Shown here in pieces: positions 1 to 6,070 of a stretch of 14,105 nt of DNA. The DNA lies in assembly GCA_001564255.1 (NCBI GenBank), contig LKNC01000041.1, positions 1-14,105 of the forward strand, read 5' to 3'. The notes under the pieces were generated by a model, which saw nothing but the letters and a program-made list of their open reading frames with translations, was not told the DNA's origin and did no database searches. Position 1 is the first letter of the stretch, and each line of letters begins with the position of its first letter. The position numbers and the translations under genes are program-made. Origin of the DNA: Natrialbaceae archaeon Tc-Br11_E2g1. Lineage in GTDB: Archaea; Halobacteriota; Halobacteria; Halobacteriales; Natrialbaceae.

Positions 1-1191
1 CCGGCCAACGCCGAGGATGTCTCCATCGCGATTCGAGAAACGAACGATCCCGTCGAGGCCGGGGACCCACTCGAGGGGTCCCTCGTGGTCGAGAACACGG
101 GTGTCGACGCCGTCCGCCCGGCGATCGATTTCCTGATCGGCGACGAACTGCAGTTTACCTGGGAGCGGACGGTCGCGCCCGGGACGACGGAAACACACGC
201 CTTCTCCCACCCGACCTACCCCGTCGGGACCGACGTGACCTTCCCGCTCAGGGCCGAAAGCGAGTACGGATCGACAGAGCGGATCGTCGAGGTGCTCGGA
301 ATCGACGACCTCGAGGACGGGCGGGTGAACCCATCTCGTGCGGAGGTCGCCGTCCAGCCGGGAACGACGGTCCTCTTCGAGGCGGACGGCTGGGGGCAGT
401 GGTGGTCAGGTGGGGAGCAGGTCTTCGACGGCGTCGCCCCGATCTGGGAACAGCAGTACTTCGAGGCGACGGGCACACTGTATTGGCGGGAGACCTTCGA
501 GCAAGCTGGCAGCCACGACGTGATCGCCGTCGTCGAGGAAGAGGACGGCAATTACAGGGTCCCCTGGTCGGTGGAGGTAACCCCCGACGGGGCACAGGCA
601 CCGACGATCGACGCGGTAACCCCGGCTGAAGACCCGGTCGAACTCGCGTACGGCGAGACGGCGACGTTCGGCTTCGAGGCCGTCGGGACCGACACCCCCC
701 TTACCCGGGCCGTCTGGTGGCTCGGCCACGCAGACCGGTTGCTCGAGGTGAGCGACCTCGAGGGCACCGGGGCGAGCGCCACGCTGTCGGTCGACGCCGA
801 CACGCTCTGTCACCGGTGTCCGCTGATCGCTTGGGTGGTCGACGAGAACGGGGCGATGGTCGAGACTACCTGGGAAATCTCGCTCGTCGAACCGAACGGC
901 CTCGAGATGGCGATCACGGGGACGAACGCGCCGGTCGCCGCCGGCGAGTTCCTCGAGGTCGTTGCCGAAGTCGAGAACACGGGAACGGAAGAGAGGAGTG
1001 AGACCCTTCGCCTCGAGGTCGGCGGCGAGGTGGTCGACACGGCGTCGGTGACGCTTTCGGCTGGCGAAACGGGAACGGTCAGGCTGGGCTATGAGACCTA
1101 TCCCGTCCGCCGAACGGTCGAGTTCCCGGTGACGGTCTCGAGTCCGGACGACGTAGACCAACAGGTCGTCACGGTGTTCGGGACGGAGTAG
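1..1191 (+). CDS. Secreted/surface multi-domain beta-sandwich protein with CARDB-like repeats (5' end outside window)
   Basis: The frame is open from base 1, and the first visible residues already belong to a domain, so the gene begins upstream. The GTG at 85 lies inside that domain and is not the start. The visible 396 residues appear to form four Ig-like modules. The first and last are CARDB-like: both have a 'DPVEAGDPLEG..VENTG' or 'APVAAGEFLEV..VENTG' pattern, and the last ends in a 'LSAGETGTV' strand. The two middle modules look PKD-like; one has a Trp-rich stretch (GWGQWWSGG near 386-412) and the other a close Cys pair (CHRC near 808-819). No C-terminal membrane helix or PGF-type sorting tail is present. 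Export is inferred from the domain type because the N-terminus is missing. The gene converges on the HTTM gene, with a 73-nt gap holding a short T tract (1218-1221). No specific function can be assigned. Confidence 0.75.
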   Translation, partial: PANAEDVSIAIRETNDPVEAGDPLEGSLVVENTGVDAVRPAIDFLIGDELQFTWERTVAPGTTETHAFSHPTYPVGTDVTFPLRAESEYGSTERIVEVLGIDDLEDGRVNPSRAEVAVQPGTTVLFEADGWGQWWSGGEQVFDGVAPIWEQQYFEATGTLYWRETFEQAGSHDVIAVVEEEDGNYRVPWSVEVTPDGAQAPTIDAVTPAEDPVELAYGETATFGFEAVGTDTPLTRAVWWLGHADRLLEVSDLEGTGASATLSVDADTLCHRCPLIAWVVDENGAMVETTWEISLVEPNGLEMAITGTNAPVAAGEFLEVVAEVENTGTEERSETLRLEVGGEVVDTASVTLSAGETGTVRLGYETYPVRRTVEFPVTVSSPDDVDQQVVTVFGTE

Positions 1192-1264
1192 ACGGGTTCC
1201 CTCCGTCTCCGGACCGCTTTTCTCGCGGATCCGATCAATACTGGCTGACCGAACCGGACACAAA

Positions 1265-2857
1265 CTACGGTGGGTCGATCGCCGTCGGCTGGTTGTCGCC
1301 ACAGCCGTGTTCGTAGAACCGGCGTACGTCCCTGTCGCGCTCGTCGGGGTCGTCGATCGTCTCGAGTGTCACGTCCTCGCTGACGACGTACATGTTGAGG
1401 TGTGTGAGCGTGGTGGCCTCGTCGCCCCAGGACTCACACAGGTGTTCGGCCAGGCTTTCCGAAACGACGTCGCCGGGTCCGCCACGCCGAACGTCGTTCA
1501 TGTAGAACCGTTCCCGGTACGTGCCGAACTGTTTCTGGAGTTCGTCGTAGGGACGCTCGTAGGTCAGTTCCCGGCCGTTGTAGGCGTCGACCGTCTCACC
1601 GCCTTCGGTTTCCGCCGGGAAGACGTAGTACCGATCCGTCGTCCGGGGATGAGGGGCGAAGACGGCCCAGGACGGCTGCGTGAGACTCAGGGCCTCCGCC
1701 CTGTCGTCGATCCGATCTTCCGGGCCGCCGTCGTCGTCGACGAATCCGGCAACCGGCAGGTGACCGAGTGCCGGGACCACGAGCACCGAACCGACCGCGA
1801 CGATCAGCGCGACGGTGTAGACACCCGTCCGAACGCGATCGACGGTCGGTCGATCGTAGCTGAACGCGGGGAACCGGGAGCCAGCGCGCTCGAGTGGGTC
1901 ACGGTACGCCTCGAGACGGGCCAGCGGACCCGCCCGGACCAGCCCCTCGAGGTCGTCCCAGAACGACGGCGGCAAAAACAGGATCAGTCCCGCGATCGCG
2001 ACGTAGGGAAAGGCTCCGATCCGGACCGTAACCGCGAACGTGGCGTGTCCGCCAAGGAACAGGGCCACAAAGAGCGTGCGGGTTCGCCCCCGGAAAACGA
2101 GGAGCAACGGCGAGAAAAGCAGGATGTAGTACCACGTCAGCCCGCCGAACTGGAGGAGCGTCGGGACGTTCCGCATGAACTCACCGAGGAGGAAGGTCGT
2201 GTTGTCGAGGCCCAAGATCAACGGCGTCGCCTCCCCGCCGGTCCACAGCCCCGACTCCGTCTTGTGATAGCCGTTGAGAACGTACATGAAGATCATCTGT
2301 GCCAGGATTGCGGCCGAGGCGAGACTCGTGACGGTCGCTCTCGGCGTCGAATCGGCGTGGAGGGCATCGATCGACCACCGTTCCTCGAGCGGGAGGAAGA
2401 TCCCCCAGAATAGGAGTAGCCGAAAGAGCACGTCGGCGTAACTCAACACGAGCGGGTTGTGGTGATCGAGCGAGACGACCAGCAGAAAGGCGACGATCGT
2501 CGCGAGCCGCGTCCTGTACCCGACGAGCAACTGGAGGCCGACCAGGGCCGTCAGGAGGAAAAACGCCGCGATCACCGTCGAATCCGTCGTGTAGTAATAG
2601 ATCGAGAAGGCGTTGTCGGCCGTCATGGCCGTCGCCACCGACTGCGGGACGACCCCCTCCTCGGTGTAGAAGAACGTGAAGTTCCGGGCGCGGAGGACGA
2701 CGTCCGCGACGATGAGCGAGGCGGCGAGGATCCGGAACGCCGCGAGCGCCCGCGTATCGATCGCGATCGCCCGCGGATCGACGTGTGTCGGGTTCGGGAC
2801 GGCGTCTCGAGTGCGTGCCGACACGCCGGCGAGGAGTGCGTGTGCGCGTCGAGTCAT
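1265..2857 (-). CDS. HTTM-domain membrane protein (vitamin K-dependent gamma-carboxylase-like)
   Basis: This is a 530-residue membrane protein. About eight or nine hydrophobic segments are visible (roughly residues 39-56, 93-112, 117-130, 142-156, 176-196, 240-255, 260-278, 282-297 and 345-370), followed by a soluble tail of about 150 residues. The first segments match the HTTM pattern: an 'RILAASLIVADV' opening helix, a 'DHHNPLVLSYAD' motif near residues 131-142, and 'GYHKTESGLW' near 196-205. The HTTM family includes animal vitamin K-dependent gamma-glutamyl carboxylase, but the substrates of haloarchaeal members are unknown and carboxylase activity should not be assumed. The tail has an SLTQPSWAVFAPHP segment typical of such proteins. 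The ATG at 2857 has no clear TATA box directly upstream, so a longer leader is possible. The convergent neighbour is a surface protein, but a functional link is only a guess. Confidence 0.85.
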   Translation of the reverse strand: MTRRAHALLAGVSARTRDAVPNPTHVDPRAIAIDTRALAAFRILAASLIVADVVLRARNFTFFYTEEGVVPQSVATAMTADNAFSIYYYTTDSTVIAAFFLLTALVGLQLLVGYRTRLATIVAFLLVVSLDHHNPLVLSYADVLFRLLLFWGIFLPLEERWSIDALHADSTPRATVTSLASAAILAQMIFMYVLNGYHKTESGLWTGGEATPLILGLDNTTFLLGEFMRNVPTLLQFGGLTWYYILLFSPLLLVFRGRTRTLFVALFLGGHATFAVTVRIGAFPYVAIAGLILFLPPSFWDDLEGLVRAGPLARLEAYRDPLERAGSRFPAFSYDRPTVDRVRTGVYTVALIVAVGSVLVVPALGHLPVAGFVDDDGGPEDRIDDRAEALSLTQPSWAVFAPHPRTTDRYYVFPAETEGGETVDAYNGRELTYERPYDELQKQFGTYRERFYMNDVRRGGPGDVVSESLAEHLCESWGDEATTLTHLNMYVVSEDVTLETIDDPDERDRDVRRFYEHGCGDNQPTAIDPP

Positions 2858-3098
2858 CTACAGCCGGGGTGGCGACCTCGAGTGTTCGTGTGCGGTCCCG
2901 GCGGGCTGTCGGATCGACACGACGTCCGCCCCGGAGCTGTGAGTTCGGGACGGAATCGGCGTTCGGGCGGAAACGGTGGGCATCGACTCCCCTAGAGTGG
3001 GCGGCGTTCGAACGTAGTTCTTTGGGGACTGCTAGCAACTCCTATCGAGTTACCGGAGAGTGAGAGTGTCGGCTGTGGTCTGGGTAGCCAGGTAGAAG
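2858..3098. other. Intergenic stretch with no supported gene
   Basis: This stretch lies between the HTTM start and the tRNA-derived repeat. Open frames here are rich in Arg, Ser and Pro and look like shadows of GC-rich DNA. Two small symmetries are visible: the palindrome CGTTCGAACG at 3005-3014, and AACTC/GAGTT at 3037-3041 and 3047-3051. The AT-richer stretch around 3030-3055 could hold the promoter of the minus-strand HTTM gene, but I see no convincing TATA/BRE pair. Confidence 0.5.
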
Positions 3099-3118
3099 GC
3101 GTCGGCCGGGATTTGAAC
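3099..3118 (-). repeat. Exact 20-bp copy of the 3' end of tRNA-Gly (candidate attachment site)
   Basis: These bases are identical to 3256-3275 in the same orientation. They cover the 3' acceptor strand, the 3' T-stem strand and the T loop of the intact tRNA-Gly 157 bp away. The match stops abruptly on both sides. Short direct repeats of a tRNA 3' end are the usual footprint of tyrosine-integrase insertion into tRNA genes. The copy lies on the 3' side of the tRNA, where such insertion would place it. No integrase is visible in the window. Confidence 0.7.
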
Positions 3119-3181
3119 TACGTCCAGACGTTCCTGCTCGGCTCCGCCTGCGCGGGCTGCGACTGGCCTAGTTCAAATCCC
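3108..3181. repeat. 13-bp perfect inverted repeat with 48-bp spacer, overlapping the tRNA-derived repeat
   Basis: The left arm GGGATTTGAACTA (3108-3120) is exactly complementary to the right arm TAGTTCAAATCCC (3169-3181). Both arms contain a T-loop-like GTTCAAATCCC, so the right arm resembles a + strand tRNA T-arm remnant and the left arm a minus-strand one. The 48-bp spacer is G+C rich and adds a further CCAG/CTGG pairing. This could be a recombinase core site with inverted arms, or a scar of two abutting tRNA-end fragments. The arms are clear; the function is inferred. Confidence 0.65.
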
Positions 3182-3209
3182 TGTTGTCGATTATCCAGCT
3201 CACGGGTGA

Positions 3210-3233
3210 CGAGCACACGCTACGCGGTGCTCG
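3210..3233. other. GC-rich hairpin downstream of tRNA-Gly
   Basis: A 7-bp stem CGAGCAC/GTGCTCG (3210-3216 with 3227-3233) encloses a short inner CGC/GCG pairing. It is flanked by a wider TCCAGC/GCTGGA pair (3194-3199 with 3246-3251). On the minus strand it follows directly after the tRNA and its T tract, so it may help end or process the tRNA transcript, or belong to the residual element. Symmetry is clear; the role is unknown. Confidence 0.4.
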
Positions 3234-3254
3234 CCGGTGTTGTTCGCTGGAAAA

Positions 3255-3325
3255 TGCGTCGGCCGGGATTTGAACCCGGGCCATGAGCTTGGAAGGCTCA
3301 GGTCCTGCCACTAGACCACCGACGC
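3255..3325 (-). tRNA. tRNA-Gly (anticodon UCC)
   Basis: The minus strand folds into a full cloverleaf. The acceptor stem is GCGTCGG/CCGACGC, with discriminator A and no encoded CCA. The D arm has stem GTCT paired with the strand ending in GGAC. The anticodon stem is TGAGC/GCTCA around the loop CTTCCAA, giving anticodon TCC (glycine). The variable loop is TGGC, and the T arm is CCGGG-TTCAAAT-CCCGG. No intron is present. A TTTT tract follows immediately (3251-3254 on the + strand), fitting archaeal termination. The 3' 20 bases are duplicated at 3099-3118. The next gene upstream is a Trm9-like methyltransferase, whose eukaryotic relatives modify U34 of UCC-type tRNAs. Confidence 0.96.
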
Positions 3326-3363
3326 CCACGCCGTCCCGGCGTTCACCTCTCGGTTTGTCGCGT

Positions 3364-4017
3364 TCACTTAAGGGAGTTTCCTTTTGTGCCGGCGGCGACC
3401 TCCGCATAACAGTTGCCACTCGAGATCTCCCAGTCGACCACCTCGAGGGCGCTTGCCTCGAGGTCGGCCTCGAACTCCTCGGGGGCGTAGATGTGGTAGA
3501 ACCGATCGACCCTCTCGCCGCCGGGGAGAGTCCACTCGACGGTCGTATCGAAGCCGTCCTCGCGGTCGAAGTTGTCGTGGGCGGTGCTCCAGGCGCTGAC
3601 CAGCGCCCGGCCGTCGGGAGCGAGGACGCGGGCGAGTTCCCCGAGACTCGCCACGCGGCTCTCCCGGGTGGGGAGGTGGTGGAGGGTGGCGACGTAGACG
3701 GCGACATCGACGACGTCGGCGGCGAGAGGCAGCCTCGAGGCGTCGCCCTGGATCAGGTCGACCGAGAAGCCGCGGTCGATCGCGCGGGTCCGCCCGGTCT
3801 CGAGGAGCCCGCGGCTGACGTCCACCCCGAGCACGCGGTCGACGTGGGGGGCGAGCGATTCGGCGTGGCGGCAGTTCCCACAGCCGAGATCGAGGCCGAC
3901 CGTTCCCTCTCGGCCCTCGAGGAACGACTCGACTTCGGGCCAGGCGTACTCCCGTGTCGAGGCGAAGTGGGTCGCGATACGGTCGTAGGTGTCCCGAACG
4001 GCGGCCCGGCGGTCCAT
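3364..4017 (-). CDS. Trm9-like class I SAM-dependent methyltransferase (probable tRNA wobble-uridine modification)
   Basis: This is a 217-residue Rossmann-fold methyltransferase. SAM motif I is DLGCGN at residues 43-48, the acidic loop GVDVS is near 64-68, and the motif IV region ATLHHLPT is at 110-117. The N-terminus (VRDTYDRIATHFASTR..AWPEVESFL) and the end (GNCYAEV) resemble the eukaryotic Trm9/ABH8 family, which with Trm112 methylates carboxymethyl-U34. Trm9-type holoenzymes with Trm112 are known in haloarchaea. Assignment of the substrate here is inference. The ATG at 4017 gives a normal N-terminus. The gene lies 39 nt downstream of moaA on the same strand, and its stop is 38 nt upstream of tRNA-Gly(UCC). 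It could be co-transcribed with moaA or use its own weak promoter; a T-rich stretch sits near 4043-4050. Confidence 0.8.
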   Translation of the reverse strand: MDRRAAVRDTYDRIATHFASTREYAWPEVESFLEGREGTVGLDLGCGNCRHAESLAPHVDRVLGVDVSRGLLETGRTRAIDRGFSVDLIQGDASRLPLAADVVDVAVYVATLHHLPTRESRVASLGELARVLAPDGRALVSAWSTAHDNFDREDGFDTTVEWTLPGGERVDRFYHIYAPEEFEADLEASALEVVDWEISSGNCYAEVAAGTKGNSLK

Positions 4018-4056
4018 GCGGGGCCTTGGTCGAGGATGGGGGAAAAGCGTTCGCGT

Positions 4057-5037
4057 TCAGACGCCGATGTACTCGTCGTTGAACTCCCACCCGCCGTCGC
4101 CGTCGCGGATCATGTACTCGCCGTAGTAGGGGACGCGTTCGGCGACGACCTCGCGGAACGTCTCGCGGATCTCGGGTTTGGTCATCTCACCCATCGATTT
4201 GAGGTCGTCGTTGCGGTTGAGACAGCCCTTGAGATAGCCGTTGTGAGTCACCCGGACGCGGTGGCAGTTCGCACAGAAGGTGGGGTTCTCGACGGGGTCG
4301 ACGATCTCGACCATCCCGCGGCCCGAGTCACCCTCGGGCGAGGCGATCCAGTACCGTCGCCGATCGTGCATCTCGCGGTACTCGACCTCCTCGGCCTGTT
4401 CGGCCAGCCAGTCGTGGACGCGATCGATGTCGATCGCCCACTCGGGCTTGCCGGTGAGCTCGGGCATGTACTCGATGAGCTGGAGCTGGAGGCCGTCGTT
4501 TTCGGCGACGTGGTCGACCATCCCCGGGACGTAGCCGGCCGTGTGCTCGAAGACGACCATGTTGAGTTTCACGGGGTCGAGCCCCGCCTCGAGGGCCGCC
4601 TCGACGCCTTCGATCACGCGGTCGTAACTCCCAGTCTGGGTGACTTCGGCGAACACCTCCGGGTCGAGGGCGTCCTGGGAGACGTTCACTCGCTCTAAGC
4701 CGGCGTCGACGAGAGCCTCGGCTCTCCCCGGGAGGAAGGTGCCGTTGGTCGTGAGGGAGACTTCCATCGAGTCGGGGGTCCGCTCGATGATCTCCTCTAG
4801 GTCCTGGCGTAACATCGGTTCGCCGCCGGTGAACTTGACCGCCTCCACGTCGAACTCCGCGGCGACCTCGAGAAATCGGACGACGTCGTCGGTGTCCATC
4901 TCGTCGTCCTGGGCTTCCATCGGGCCCCGGGTGTCGCCGAGTCCTTCGTTGTGACAGTAGACGCAGTCGAAGTTACACCGATCGGTAAGCGAGACGCGAA
5001 CCCCTGTCACCTCTCGCCCGAAATCGTCGGTGAGCAT
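4057..5037 (-). CDS. moaA: GTP 3',8-cyclase MoaA (molybdenum cofactor biosynthesis)
   Basis: This 326-residue radical SAM enzyme catalyses the first step of molybdopterin synthesis, converting GTP to 3',8-cyclo-7,8-dihydro-GTP. The N-terminal cluster motif CNFDCVYC (Cys21, Cys25, Cys28) binds the SAM-reactive [4Fe-4S] cluster, and GGEP is at residues 71-74. The second cluster Cys ligands are Cys255, Cys258 and Cys272, in [19 protein letters not shown]. Length is typical. The C-terminus is ..NDEYIGV, so the terminal Gly-Gly seen in many MoaA/MOCS1A proteins is not present. The start at 5037 is supported by a TATA-like element about 28 nt upstream, suggesting a leaderless message. It is divergent from a small acidic protein gene and lies upstream of the Trm9-like gene. 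Confidence 0.95.
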   Translation of the reverse strand: MLTDDFGREVTGVRVSLTDRCNFDCVYCHNEGLGDTRGPMEAQDDEMDTDDVVRFLEVAAEFDVEAVKFTGGEPMLRQDLEEIIERTPDSMEVSLTTNGTFLPGRAEALVDAGLERVNVSQDALDPEVFAEVTQTGSYDRVIEGVEAALEAGLDPVKLNMVVFEHTAGYVPGMVDHVAENDGLQLQLIEYMPELTGKPEWAIDIDRVHDWLAEQAEEVEYREMHDRRRYWIASPEGDSGRGMVEIVDPVENPTFCANCHRVRVTHNGYLKGCLNRNDDLKSMGEMTKPEIRETFREVVAERVPYYGEYMIRDGDGGWEFNDEYIGV

Positions 5038-5060
5038 GCCCCCTCATTGTACCTGAATCA

Positions 5061-5070
5061 AGTTAAACAC
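5061..5070 (-). promoter_or_regulatory. TATA-type promoter of moaA
   Basis: On the minus strand the element reads GTGTTTAACT, centred about 28 nt upstream of the moaA ATG and preceded by an A/T-rich stretch that could serve as BRE. The spacing fits a leaderless transcript. A nearby symmetry, TCCGG(CAGTAA)CCGGA at 5113-5128, lies between the divergent genes and could be an operator, but this is only a shape. Confidence 0.5.
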
Positions 5071-5188
5071 GTTGGAAAATTCGACGATGCGAAACCGAAT
5101 TTGATTACATATTCCGGCAGTAACCGGAGCGCGGTGACCGTCGCTGGAGACACAACACCTACGACCGCGTCCGACGAACCCGGGATGC

Positions 5189-5392
5189 ATGGACGAGGAC
5201 ATGCTCGCCGACCAGCGGACGCTCGTTGCACTGATCGAGGCGGAAGGCTGGGACGTGACCGACGTCGAACTCTCGGCGTACGACAGCCCGTGGGCCGACG
5301 AGGACGACCCCGAAGCGACGGTGACGATCACAGCACGAAAACCCTACGAGAGCGAGAGCGACGGCGATGACAACCCGTTCAAACTCAAGTGA
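5189..5392 (+). CDS. Small acidic hypothetical protein (67 aa)
   Basis: The 67-residue protein is strongly acidic, as expected for a folded haloarchaeal cytosolic protein (WDVTDVELSAYDSPWADEDD near residues 21-40). A probable beta strand (ATVTITARKPY) follows, and the C-terminus is FKLK. No catalytic motif, Cys cluster or membrane segment is visible, and I do not recognise a named family. The pattern of a helix (LADQRTLVALIEAEGW), then two strands and an acidic tail, looks like a real small domain, not random translation. There is no Shine-Dalgarno sequence before the ATG at 5189, suggesting leaderless expression, although its promoter is weak. It is divergent from moaA and converges on rnhB, with a 26-nt gap. 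Confidence 0.65.
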   Translation: MDEDMLADQRTLVALIEAEGWDVTDVELSAYDSPWADEDDPEATVTITARKPYESESDGDDNPFKLK

Positions 5393-5418
5393 CTGCCTGC
5401 GGATCGGATGACGACGCC

Positions 5419-6069
5419 CTACGAGAAGTCCTCGAGGCCGGTCTGGCTCACAGCAGCCAGGGCGTCTTCACAGGTCGACCACGACGAGCGGGCAAACGGC
5501 GGTAACTCGCCGTTTTCCTCGACGTAGGACTCGAGGAACGCCCTCGTGGTTCGATCGGCCGGGTACCCACTGCCGACCTCGCCGTATTCGTCGGCGATCT
5601 CCCCGACGTGGGCGTCGCGGGCGACCTTGGCGACGACGCTCGCGGCGGCGACGACCGGTGACTCGGCGTCGGCCCCGTGGCGGGCCTCGACGGTCACCCC
5701 GACCGAACAGTTCTCAGCGACCCGGCGGGCAAAGCGGTCGGCGTCGGTGTCACAGGCGTCACAGAGCCCCGAGGGAGCCTCGAGGTCGCCGACAGCGCAG
5801 TCGATCGCCTCGGCGTGGGCGGTGACGGTCAGCGTGTTCATGTCCGTCGAGGGATCATCGATGCGGGAGACGGGGACCTCGGCGAGGCCGATCGCGACTT
5901 CGTCGTCCTCTCTGAGCGCCGTGGCGAACTCCCCGCGGCGCGTCGGTGTGAGTCTCTTCGAGTCGTCGAGGCCGTCGGGGAGTCTCGAGTCGTCTTTGAC
6001 GTACACCGCCGCGGCGAACATCGACCCGAACACCGGCCCCTTCCCGGCTTCGTCGACGCCGAATGGCAT
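5419..6069 (-). CDS. rnhB: Ribonuclease HII
   Basis: This 216-residue nuclease removes RNA from RNA-DNA hybrids, including single misincorporated ribonucleotides and primers. The catalytic acidic residues are visible: Asp6-Glu7 in GVDEAGKGPVFG, the Asp in CDACD near residue 104, and Asp134 in GADAESPVVAAASVVAKVARD. The GSGYPAD motif (166-172) is also typical of type 2 RNase H. Length matches archaeal enzymes. The ATG follows the secD stop by one nucleotide with no clear Shine-Dalgarno sequence, so translation is probably coupled to secD. It is the last gene of the secF-secD-rnhB unit and faces the small acidic gene. Confidence 0.95.
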   Translation of the reverse strand: MPFGVDEAGKGPVFGSMFAAAVYVKDDSRLPDGLDDSKRLTPTRRGEFATALREDDEVAIGLAEVPVSRIDDPSTDMNTLTVTAHAEAIDCAVGDLEAPSGLCDACDTDADRFARRVAENCSVGVTVEARHGADAESPVVAAASVVAKVARDAHVGEIADEYGEVGSGYPADRTTRAFLESYVEENGELPPFARSSWSTCEDALAAVSQTGLEDFS

Positions 6070-6070
6070 A

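Noticed and set aside
406..1302. A 298-codon minus-strand open frame
   Set aside because: It lies antisense to the beta-sandwich protein and is Arg/His/Pro rich, typical of GC-rich shadow frames.
1307..2413. A 368-codon + strand open frame
   Set aside because: It is antisense to the HTTM gene and has Arg-rich, low-complexity composition.
3283..4698. A 471-codon + strand open frame
   Set aside because: It runs antisense across part of tRNA-Gly, the methyltransferase and moaA, all of which have clear family motifs on the minus strand.
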